This document shows positions 28,550 to 39,605 of a stretch of 64,000 bases of DNA, piece by piece; the stretch's first letter is position 1, and every line of letters starts with the position of its first letter. The position numbers were made by a program, and so were the translations under genes. Source of the DNA: Trema orientale (Eukaryota > Streptophyta > Magnoliopsida > Rosales > Cannabaceae); NCBI GenBank assembly GCA_002914845.1, contig JXTC01000066.1, positions 1,015,649 through 1,079,648 of the forward strand. The letters are read 5' to 3'. The notes beneath the pieces were generated by a model, which worked only from the letters and a program-made list of their open reading frames with translations, made no database searches and was not told the DNA's origin.

Positions 28550-28566
28550 CCTCGGCAACGGCGCCA
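28550..28566 (-). other. Primer-binding site of element C, tRNA-Asp type
   Basis: The minus strand reads TGGCGCCGTTGCCGAGG, one mismatch from the complement of the plant tRNA-Asp 3' end. It lies five bases from the right LTR. Confidence 0.8.
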
Positions 28567-28571
28567 AATTT

Positions 28572-30108
28572 TATCTACGCTCAAAATATACTAGCGGCTA
28601 TCGCAGTATAGATTAAGGTGTCGATCCCACAGAGAAGTAACTCAACAATAAAAGGTAACGAAAAATAGAAAGAAAAATTGAAAATAAAAATAAACTGAGC
28701 AATAAATTAAAATAATCACAAAATAATAAATAAAAATACTAATATGAGAAAACAAGGCTTCAAGATTCACTTAATTGTTCGTCTAACTGTTACCAACTTT
28801 GATTCTTTTTTATAACTCAATTATATGTTTCACATCCCAAACAAATAATCGGAAAATATAACAATTAAGAACAAATATTAATCTAAAGTATTCAATATGA
28901 AAAATTCTTCCAATTGAAACCAAAATAATCTATCTTATTAGTTATCTAAGATCGACAATATATCACAGAGACAATACTGCAGTAAAAGATCAACTAATAA
29001 AATAAATATAATTATAATCTAGTTTAAATCACCACATAAAGAAAGCATGACTGAATTTATATGAGAAACTAGAAAATAATATATTGAAAATAAAAATATT
29101 GAAGAATTTAACAAACCAAATTTATGAGCGTTGAAGCACTCTCAGGAATCAAAGCTGGAAAACAGAAAAACTACACAATTAAGATCATCTCTCTAGCCTG
29201 TCTAAAAACTAGCCTGACATTGAACTCATCTCACACTCTCTCTCTAGAAAAAGTAGAGTTTTCTCTCTCAAAATTGGTGTATATTTTTCTCTCTCATATT
29301 CAGGGTCTTTATAGCTGAGGTTGGAGTGTTGTGCAAGTTCCCACGTCTCTAATGGTGGCTTCTGATTGGTCATGTGATGTGTCAATTACTCACACTTTTC
29401 TCTTTCCCTTTCTCTCTCTTCCCCTTTATTATTCACGTTTTCTGGGCTGTGGGGAGTAATCCGGTGCGGCCGAAAGTCATAAACTCGGCACGAAACTCGC
29501 GTGTAATTGGCTGATAAAACGGTCAAAGTCAGCAGGCTGAAGTGGCGCTTCTTGACTGGCTGAAGAAACCGGTTGCACGGGAGCGCGAAGCACCGGATCC
29601 GGCACGCTGAGCAGCTGCAGCAGACGCGGGGCCCAGCTGTCCCCTGGCTCCAGACGCGCCCGTTCTCACGCGTGGTGTGCACTCGCCCGCCTGGTGGTTG
29701 GATGATTGAAACGGACGGCTGAGATCATGCTTGGAATCCACTCCTACTCGCGCGTGTTTTTTGGCTCTGTTTATCCGATTTTTTTTCTTTTTCTTTAATC
29801 TTTTTTTTTTCTTTTCTTTTTCATTTAACCTAAATCAATAAAATTAAAACAAAATCAAATAAAATAAATAAATAACAAATCATAATCAAAATTAAATAAA
29901 TTCCGAATTAAATAAAACTAAATTATCTAAACTAAACTAAATTAAATTAAATTAAATACCTAAAATCTAATAAAAATTAAATAAATTATATCTAAATACT
30001 AAAAATCAAATTAACTATAAATAACCTAAATTAAACTAAAAATCACTAAAAACACACAAAATATTTAAGAAAAAGAACATAAATAACTCTATTTTCATAG
30101 AGTTATCA
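28572..30108 (-). repeat. Right (5') LTR of element C
   Basis: 1,537-base direct repeat of 22345-23879. On the minus strand it begins TGATAACTC at 30108. Confidence 0.85.
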
Positions 30109-30113
30109 GTAGG

Positions 30114-31622
30114 TTTGATTTTTGTGATTTATTTGAAATACAGCGGTTATACTGCCGGTTTTCCTAGAATGGAAATGGTAAGTATGGTATGGTAATTCAA
30201 GTGTAGTAGCTGTAATTTGTTCTTTAAGATCACATCAGGGGTGCTTGGGTGTCACGAGACATCTAGTTGGTGGTTGGACCCCACCATTAGTGAAGAGTCT
30301 ATAAATCTACGTGAGACTTTTAGTTGGCAGAGTACGTACCCTTGACCATCGGTGATGTACCCTTGACCATCGGTGCAAGTCCGTAAACCCACGTAGAGGT
30401 CGAGGGTATACGACCATGTGTACATTTGAGCTTGGGATTGAGCTCAGGATTTGAGTTCGGAGTTTAAACTCAGGGTGTTGATTCACATGGTGCATGCCGT
30501 TCTGGGATGAGACAAGATAATGTGAGCTCAGGGCATTTGAGCTGGTCCGTATTACGAACATGTTCCTTCTCTAGTTGCTCCCACCTGGCAGGCATAGGCA
30601 TTCAGTGCCCTTCCAGTCCAACAGGCGAGATACATGGGTATCCCTCTGGTAATTCAGGATTGGTAATCAGGCAAAGGTTATTACTCCTTCTCTGGTTACT
30701 CCCACCCGGTAGGTATAGGCATACGGTGCCCCTCCGATTCAGCAGGCGAGACATTAATGTATTTCCTCTAGTATTCTAGGATTGGTAATCAGGAAGAGAG
30801 TTGTTTTGACTCCGTGATGAGATTATGTGAACTAGTGGATATTGAGCTGGTTGAGGCTGCATACAGGTTTTTTTTAATGCTTTACCTACATACTTCTACT
30901 TATGAACTTTCTAGATTTGATCTATTACTATAGTTTTATGACTGTTTTTCAGCATAGCTAACCATGCAAGGAAAATGGTTTTCGAAAATAGTAATCTGAG
31001 TTTTCTATTAGGCTTTTAAGCTCATCTCTTCATTTTCTTCTCTTTCAGGTATTTTTTTTGTTCAAGATAAGATTTCTTTTGGATGAACACGTCGTTGATT
31101 CATGTCTGTGGCCTTTCTTGAGTCTTGGTTAGAATTCAAACCTTACTCTTTTTCGTTCTTAACTAAATTATATAACTAAGCTCTATGAATTATATTAAGT
31201 GAGTGTATGAGAATCTTTTTTTACTACTATTTGAGGACTTGGCATTGAAAGGGGACATTATGGTTTCTAAGGAGCATGTTTTCAGAATTATTAATACTTG
31301 GAATTTGGTAGTTTTCTTTTAAAGACTAGTTTTAAAAAAACGAGTGAAATTAATTTATGGACTTTATATTTATAAGAATAAAAGTTTTATTGACTCAACT
31401 TATTTTTACTAAACTAATTATATTTTTTCTAAAGACACTGAAGAATAATTTCTTGGTTAGGCAAGAGAGTCCTTGATATAAAGATAATAATGTTCTGAGG
31501 GTTAAAAATAAAAATCCCAAATATTTATTTTCTTATGAAGCGTGTAAAGACAAATTACTTTCTATTTATATTCACTTTCAAAATTACCAAAAATTCACGG
31601 CCTTAAATTTTTAGTCGTGACA
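30114..31622 (+). repeat. Right part of solo LTR E with internal tandem repeats
   Basis: Carries two tandem duplications: GTACCCTTGACCATCGGTG twice at 30336-30380, and a unit of about 115 bases (from GTTCCTTCTCTAGTTGCTCC at 30563) repeated with divergence from about 30680. Each unit includes TAGGCAT..GGTGCCC and CAGGCGAGA. Similar words in reverse occur in the element D LTRs near 33560-33650, so this is a variable module of the LTR. Confidence 0.5.
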
Positions 31623-31670
31623 TTTGATGGCTTGCCATGCTCGGTCAATGGACACCTCAGGTCAATTAGA

Positions 31671-32283
31671 ACAATTAGTCATTTTGCTCTCTGACATTTA
31701 CTCTCAATATGAATTTGTCTCCTCATTTTTGATTTTATATTCTAATGCCCCTGAGTGGTAAAGTTGTTATTCTTTTCCTTCTAGACTTTTGATTTTGTAT
31801 TCAAGTGCTCTCTAAATAGTAAAGTTGTTCTTCTTTTACTCCCTCAATTCTAACAACGTTAGAAAATTGTTAGTGGACAATGACCAAATAGTCCTTTTAC
31901 TTTTCAAAAAGCTAAATAAATGTTTTTTCTTTTCTTTTCTATTGGACACTTCCAAATAGTTAACTTTTTGATATTAAATAAATGAAATATATGGGAAAAA
32001 ATGAAAAACATAATAATATTTCTTAATGGTTATATATGTATATATGTATAGTGTCAAATATTTTTAGAAATCATGTAAAAAAATATATAATTTCATATTA
32101 TCAAAATTCTCTAAAAGATGAAATGACAATTTGGTCCTTAACTCACTAATAGTCTTCTCTGGGTGTTGATGTTAAAAGATAAAAGAAAAATTCTTTTTTA
32201 TTTTGAGATACTTGAATATAAAGTCAAAAAAGAGAGTGTAAATTCATTCTGACAAACAGTAGACAAAATGACTAATAGTTTTT
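31671..32283. mobile_element. Foldback / MULE-like non-autonomous element
   Basis: The left end (ACAATTAGTCATTTTGCTCT) is matched in inverted form by the right end (read backwards AACTATTAGTCATTTTGTCT). Pairing continues as GAATTTGTCTCC..TTTTGATTTTATATTC against GAATTTACACTC..TTTTGACTTTATATTC. No coding sequence. Confidence 0.5.
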
Positions 32284-32780
32284 TTTTTATGATTAAATAT
32301 AAGAAATAATTAGAAGTATGTAAAATAACATTTTCTTAACATGGTTAAATATAACTAAAAACATTAAAAAAGAGTGTAATTATTTTCTTATTTCATATAT
32401 TCAAAATGAAACTACAAAAACTACAATAAAAAGCTACATCTAATACAATCTATACATATATCAAGTTCGAGTAAAAAAAATGAATAGATTTGGAAAGTGT
32501 ATCCTTTTCTACATTCCCTTTAGCAGGCTCTATGGAAGAGTTTCATAGAGTTGTCACAGATAGAACTCTTGTAGGATTTATTCCATTACTAGAATTAGTA
32601 AAGGAAACAAAGTGTCTGAGATAGTAAATTTTTAATATATATTGTGAATATTATTGGTATGCACTCAAGTATGAAATATATACAATAGAAAAGAAATAGT
32701 ATAGAGGAACGTGCATTTTTTCTTGTGAACATTGTAAAATAATCGATCACGTATATAATCGAAAATGAAATCAGTGAATC
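32284..32780. other. Intergenic DNA
   Basis: AT-rich spacer up to the left end of element D. Nothing recognised. Confidence 0.4.
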
Positions 32781-35649
32781 TGTCACAACCAGAAATCCAA
32801 AGCCATGACATTTAGTAATTTTAAGTGAATATATAATAAAATATTAATTTTAATAAATTTAGAAGAAATCTAGTTATAGATAATTTCGTTTTAGTCCTCA
32901 TATCATTTTAAAATCTATAATCATCAAAACTCTTATTAATTTTAATTACTTAAGAAAAACATCCGTCAAAGTTTAAGAAAATTTCCAGCTATCTCATTTA
33001 GAAACTTATTGAGAAATTATAAACTTTGATAAATTGAGTTCAACTGAGATCTTTAGTTCAATGTCCCAAATAGGTTTCACAAAATCGCTAGCCATTTTAA
33101 ATTCTTAAATTAACAACAAAGTCATCCTCATACATCCACTTACTAGATTGGCTAAATAATCGTACAAGGAAAGAAATATAATAGAATATGAACACCCACT
33201 AGGGAGTAAGAGTAGAACTACATACACAAGCTGCACAGCTTGTCTATCCATCAAGAAGACTACCTCAGATAATCAAATACCTGAAAATGGGGAGAAGTAG
33301 GGGGGTGAGCGATCACATGCTCAGTAGAAATTTAATTACCTTTTTGAATGGATGCAATTTCACTAAACCTGCATGATTAATACCTTTTCCAAAAATTTAT
33401 TTATAAACCAAGTTTATAAAAATAATTGATCTCCAGAATATTCACATATTCAAAATCAAAACTAAAACTACATCATTGTACATATCATAAATCATCCCAT
33501 CTCATGAGCTCACATCCTCTCATCACGAACCAGAGTAACTCGCACTACATTTACTAAGTACTCTCTACCTGATACCTATCCCAGAAAACCAGAGGGACAC
33601 CCATGTGTCTACGCCTATCAAACCGGAGGGATAACTGAATGCATATGCCTACCGAGTGAAAATAATCAGAAAAACACCGCGCGGGTTTACCGGCTCTCAC
33701 CGAGGGCGGGGACACTGGCCGCCCACTAAACACCGCGATGCCTAAGATTTATCTTATGTGTGATCCTATGGTATGTACAATATTTAACAGTTCACAATAG
33801 TCATGCATCAAGGAACTAATCAATTCATGTTTTAAAATCTCACTTGGCATTATCCTGGGATTTACTGTAACATGGGCAGCATACCGCTGTTTTATCCCAT
33901 AATCACAATGTAATAACAAGTATAAAAATCCACACAGTCTAATCCCAGAATAATCCAACATATTTTAACAATTTATTAAATCATCAATAAATCACGATTT
34001 TTCATAATTAAATTTTAATGCAATTAAAATCTAATAGAGATATAAAAGTCAGGTAATTGAACCCTTACCTCGATATCGTAGTAATACCAAGCTAATGATG
34101 CCCGAAGAATCTCCCATCGATCACTCGGATATTTGAATGGCAGTTTCAGGATCCCGGTAAGTTCACTTTAAAAAGTGACTTTTTCACCGGAGCCTCATAT
34201 GGGGGAAATAGAGGTCACCATTGATTTCAGAGCATCCAAAAACGGTGGGTTAGATATATACTTTGTCAAAAATGGGTCCGGTGCAGGACTCAACCCGTGG
34301 CACGCAAAACTATACTATTCACGAGCCATTTTCTAGATTTTCGTGCCACTTCAGAACATAGTCATATTCTATGTCAAAATTTATCTCTCGACCTCATTGA
34401 GTCCAAATTCGAAATCGGAATTCAATTTCGAGGTTCCGAGCCATAAATGGGCTTAAAGATCAAAAAGTTACAAAAATAGCACTTTTTCAAAATAATTAGA
34501 AAAAGGTCCACTTTTTTAATTCGAAAATTTAACGTGCTTCTGGATATCGATTTAATACAAAATTGTCATACTTGTTCTTGTTTCAAACTTCTATTTTGTG
34601 TCTTGTAATTTTTTTGGCTAAAATAATTACTTTGCAAAAATATTTATAAAAATATCACTTTTAGAAATATTTAGAAAAATACCACATTTCTATTCAAAAA
34701 CTATCTCATTTCCATATTTTGCTTCGATACAAAAATTTCACACTCAATCATCTTTTAATCTCCTCTTTTACCCCTTAAAAGTTTAACAAACAAATAAATT
34801 GTTTACAAAAATAATTACCAAAATACCATTTTTATGAAAATACTTACAATTATATCAATTTTCTACTTAAAATTTCTAATCATTGGAAATTTAATTCCAT
34901 AGAATTTAATCATCTATTTTGTGAATTAAATCCTTCAACAACTTTACTAATTATCACTAACAATTCAATAATTACTCAAGATATTAATAAAATACCAAAA
35001 ATCAAATTTTGAGAAAATTGACCGAATTAATTCAAATGCTCACCGGAGTCCTTTTTTGTCATGAAACCTGTCATAGATCGTCGAGGAGAACGAGTGGAGT
35101 TCACATCTACCGGAAGTGAGGAAGATCGGTGGCCGATGGTGACTATTTCGCCAGAAATTCTCACGGTTGGCGGAAGCTTCGAGGAGCTCCAGCTCCGCCT
35201 ACGATGCTCGCACGGCTACCAGACTACCTGGGATTGCTTTGTCAGCTGGAGACGAAGAGCGTGGATGGGCGCATTGCCAAAGGGGATTGCCGGTGCCGGA
35301 GCTACACTTGTCGGCAGAAGCCTCTGTGATTGGGTCTCCTCGGGGACTTCGGGGGAAAAGAAAGGTGGAGATGGGGATTTAAAAGAAATTTTTAAACTGT
35401 TGAGCCATGTGTCAAGTGCTGAGCAAAATAGGGCATTGTTTTCTTATTTGCACTATTTACCCAGTTTTCAAAATTTCTTTTCACTTATGCCCTTTTTTAT
35501 TTACACTCTAGTCCTTATTTTCAAAATTTCTTCACACAAAAACCCAATGAACCTAGACTTTATCTAGTCCATATTCATTCAAAATTTTTTTTTTTTTTAA
35601 AGTTAGATCAAAAGACCTAAATACCCTTACTATTCTGTGGGGTTTTACA
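32781..35649 (-). repeat. Left (3') LTR of element D
   Basis: 2,869 bases. It aligns with 39606-42151, closer to that LTR than to those of element B. The GC-rich block at 35060-35360 yields open stretches on the plus strand (for example 35061-35567) that look incidental: they are antisense to the element and lack a recognisable domain. Confidence 0.75.
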
Positions 35650-35667
35650 TCCTTCCCTCCTTAAAAG
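35650..35667 (-). other. Polypurine tract of element D
   Basis: The minus strand reads CTTTTAAGGAGGGAAGGA directly before the LTR start TGTAAAACC. Confidence 0.65.
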
Positions 35668-37465
35668 AATTTCGTCCTGAAATTCAAATACAAAATAAGG
35701 AGTGCAGAAGAAGTAATAAGAAATAATGGTTAGATGGATAGTAAACTATAAACCATCCACTTTATGTTAAAATCTCGCCAACATGTCATTGCCACACAAG
35801 GCACGAGGTAAAGAGATACACAAAGTTATATGGAATCTTAAGGTGACCCATCAATAGATATAAGAATATCGACACATGAGAATGAGAATGATGTCCTTAA
35901 GTCGATACACAAAATAGAAGCGACAATAATAGTCAAGACTGAGAGTTAATAATACAAGACTCTTATAACTTGAGCATTGATTGTTAGGCACCAAACTAGA
36001 ATAGCAGATCAAATTTCGAATCTATATGATACTATCTCCCTGATCATACCAGATTAATATCACTCCGGGACAATCCCATTTGTCTGTATCTAGTATCTGG
36101 TCCTAATCAATCGTTAAGTACAAAGACTGAAACAAGATTTCTGAATAGAAATCAGTACTCTTGTGTTATACCACACAAAATAGACATGTCCAGAGGTTAG
36201 AAACCACATTAAGATTATAATGACTTAAATCATGTACTATTTCTCATAACAAGTGAGAAACAGCCAAATATACAAAACATTTCTAGCTAAAAACATGACT
36301 AGAATTACCGAGAATACAAATCTCTAATAGAAGAGTACACGGCAATATGAATAATCCAAGCATATAAAATGCATGTATCCATATAATAAATATAGCCCAA
36401 AGATTTCTCAAGTCTTTTATGTAAGATAATATTATATAGTAATAACTCATACCACAATAATTCCAGAGACTCTCCAAGTCTCTTTACCCAATATAGAACT
36501 ATATAGTTGCAAGTCATATAAATCACCAACGAATCCAAAAACTTTCAAAGTCTTTGATGCAAGGAAAAGTCATATAGGAATGACTTGATATTTTATATAC
36601 AAGCAAAATTGATAACAATGCCATAATGCCCCAAAAATAAGGTTTCGACAGAATAGATCGTCTCCGCGGCAACGTCTGTCTCCCATCAAACCTTATTTCA
36701 TTTTAAAAGATCAAAAATATTTTTGAAAATATACAGTACAAAAAAAAATATCAGGGGCATATAAGAATACTATATTAGTTCACAATAAGGTCTCATCTTA
36801 GCCATAGGTAAACCAAATCTGAACTCTGAGTATTCCTTTTGAAAATATAATAGGAAGAGTTTCATATATAGACCAATGAGTAAACTGATCTCAAATACCG
36901 TCATAATAATGCTTGGGTTTAACTCAAATCGAGTTATGAGTCATAGACTCAACTCAACATCAATCAACTCATTCAGAATTTCAATAATTCTTTTAAAATC
37001 GAAACAAACGAAGTTCCTTAAATGACACTTAGTGTGAACGAGAATAAGTTTCACATTTTATATATACAGTTTGCTAAATAAATTTTCAAGTATTTACAAC
37101 AAGTAGTTTATATTTAAAACATAGTTAAATGTAATAGGAGTTTTTCTTAAATTCCCAAAACCTTTCCAAAAGTTTTCAAATACTTCTCTCCAAGAAATTC
37201 AAAAGTACATATTTTAATTGGCATATTACGTATGTAAATATATTCCCATAATTCTTTATTTATGAAAAACTCTAGGTAAGACATACTTTAGTAAGACTAT
37301 CTTTATGTTTTATAACTTTGAAGACCACACTTTAGCAATTTCATTAAAAACGATTTTGAAGAAACTTTTAAGATATAGAGGTTTTATGAAGCGTTTCAGA
37401 AAGATAGTAAAGTAGGTCATAGTTAAACTTTTAAATTCTAAGTAGATAGATAATATACACTTATA

Positions 37466-37496
<31 letters not shown>

Positions 37497-39590
37497 CTTT
37501 TTACATAAGCCTTACTCAACTTGGAACAAATTTAACTCCAAGAATTTTAAAAACCTAATTTATATTTTCAAAGTGAAAACCACACATTAACTTGCATAAC
37601 TTGAATTCTATCAAACTAAATGAACAATATTAATTCATAGCTTGTATTCGTATAAAATTTTAATTTCCATGAATTTCTTAAAAATTCTAATGAAATGACA
37701 TACACTATTACGGACCACCTAAGTCCCTTCAAGACTTAGGTATTCAAAACCAAATTATCTCTATTTGAAGCTCAAATGAAACATCATCCCAAGTCTCCAA
37801 TACTAGGAGTTCCCAATACTTAGGATATCAAATTAAATCAATCACACAAGTGCTCAGTTATCTAATTGAGACCATCAAGGTAAGGTCAACCCAACTTAAC
37901 TTAACTAATGAAAAATCATTTATTACTCAATAAGAATTTAACAATCAAAGATTCACCAATATCATATATATATATCAATAAAAGAAGCCATATAACAAGG
38001 CACATAAAGCCATAATAATGACAAGATTTCACAAGATTCCCAATTAAATTTCAAAATTTACAATTTCTTCATTCACACGTGATTCCAAACCAGATACCAT
38101 AACCAAATTTATTTAGCTAAATGTGGTAACAAGATATTGTAAATATAGCATCTTTGACACATACACAATTCTTCCGAAAATTTATACGTATAACGTATTA
38201 ATTCGTACAAAAAGTTTTCTTTGAAATTAAACTTGTTTCTCAAGGTTACCATATAAAATTTTCCATAAATATCCCATGTGTAGTTCCAACTCAACTTGTA
38301 AATACATACATGAAAATACATTTTAGCTTCTAAGTCAAGTACCAAGAATATCTACTACATTCAAATCTATAAAGAAAATTGGAACTTTAAGTTTATAAAA
38401 ATTTTCTCGATTTAAGTAATTTTCCAACTAGCATTATCAAAAGTAGATTGGGATTAATTTAGTACCACAACTAAATTGTGTAAACACCAAGGCTCAAACT
38501 TTATAATTGTGCAATTTCACAAATTCTAGTTTTTAAATAGCCCATAAGTTTTTGAAACTACACATCCATCGATAAAATAAATTATTTTCACCTAACCATT
38601 ATTTAAATTTGAATATCCATGATTTTCTTGAAAATAAAAACATGCAATTCTTCAGACATAACAAACTATTTTATTTCAAATCATGCAAATTAATTTGGGG
38701 ATTTAAAAGTCATTTGAACCATGTAAGAAAGTTCTAAGTTTGATTAAATTACCAATAATCAAATAATTTTTTGTTCAAGGATTACAAGGCCGATTCTGAT
38801 GTATGAATTTTTTTTTCCCCCCAAAAGTTTCACATTGATAAGATAAGTAAACTTAGGCATGTAGCTATCAAGTAGGCAAAATAAATTATCAGAAATAGAT
38901 GACCTACTAGGAAACACAATCATAAACCTTTAATTCAAATATAACTAGATAACCCAAGAATTTCCTTTCAAATTAAATTAGTTATTCAAACGATGCACTA
39001 TTAATGTCAAGCCAATTTTGATGGAATTAGTAAAATACCACACTCAATATATTATACCAATCAATAAGCCATGCACCGTGCAAAAGTATCATTAATTCAA
39101 AACATTTTAATATAAACGTCAATCACAAATTACTTGAATCAAGTAATTAATTAGTATACAAAAATCGAGAGTTAAATCACGTCCCGAAATTTACGAAACA
39201 TATGACCAAACCAAGGTATTTAAAATACCTAATACAGGTTAGCTATCATAGAACCTACAAGGTTCACACATAGCCTACTACCCGAATGGACATAGGAGTA
39301 CAAGTATGGATGTCCATTTGAATCAAAGAATTTAGATGGAAGTGGAATTCACTAATCTCGTATTAATTCCAACACTTCTGAGACTAGAATTTATGAGATA
39401 TAACCATCCCAATGATGTCAGAATTCCATTCTTGGAAGATAATCAAAGGATTCAGAACGAATCAAAGTAAGGACAACATATTTAGCCAATTCTTAAGTGA
39501 TATATGAGTTATTTATCAAAAACTTTCTAAAATCTCTTTTAATTAACAAAATATCACAGGTAAGATCCCAGACGGATCTGGAGCCTGCAA
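35668..39590 (-). other. Non-coding interior of element D
   Basis: Related along its length to the interior of element B, including the GTCTCCCATCAAACCTTATT block (36680) and CCCAAGTCTCCAATACTAGG (37788). No open frame above about 80 codons and no retroelement protein motif. Like element B, it would have to move using proteins made elsewhere. Confidence 0.65.
37462..37488 (+). repeat. (TA)n microsatellite
   Basis: Uninterrupted TA repeats followed by poly-T, in the element D interior. The matching site of element B (near 10036) has a shorter run. Confidence 0.85.
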
Positions 39591-39601
39591 TCTTGATACC
39601 A
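39591..39601 (-). other. Primer-binding site of element D, tRNA-iMet type (mutated)
   Basis: The minus strand reads TGGTATCAAGA, matching the initiator-Met complement for its first eight bases, then diverging. It lies four bases from the right LTR. Confidence 0.6.
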
Positions 39602-39605
39602 TTTC

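Larger units (their letters stand above)
22345..30108 (-). mobile_element. Athila-type retrotransposon, gag-pro only (element C)
   Basis: Near-identical LTRs (22345-23879 and 28572-30108) flank 4.7 kb. The insertion is bracketed by a perfect 5-bp target duplication, GTAGG at 22340-22344 and 30109-30113. The tRNA-Asp primer site beside the right LTR and the purine tract beside the left LTR set minus orientation. The interior encodes gag and protease in one frame, then 1.6 kb of non-coding DNA. Reverse transcriptase, RNase H, integrase and the env-like gene are missing. LTR termini are TG/CA except for a TG to TA change at the inner edge of the right LTR. Confidence 0.85.
21072..31622 (+). mobile_element. 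Solo LTR of the LARD family, split by an Athila-type insertion (element E)
   Basis: Without the insertion at 22345-30113 this is about 2.8 kb, the size of the LARD LTRs (2.6-2.9 kb). In plus orientation it ends TTTTTAGTCGTGACA at 31622, the same terminus as elements B and D. An internal block (21801-21832, ATATGTCTAATCTAGC) is the reverse complement of the block near 7080. The left end is approximate: TGTTGATTATAAAAACCC at 21072 best resembles the LTR start, but the flanking 5-mers do not agree (AACAA and TTTGA). One ambiguous base lies at 21358. No interior or second LTR is present, hence solo LTR. Confidence 0.55.

Noticed and set aside
35061..35567. 168-codon plus-strand open frame
   Set aside because: It lies in the GC-rich block of the element D LTR, antisense to the element. 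No recognisable domain, and the homologous LTR of element B does not keep the frame.
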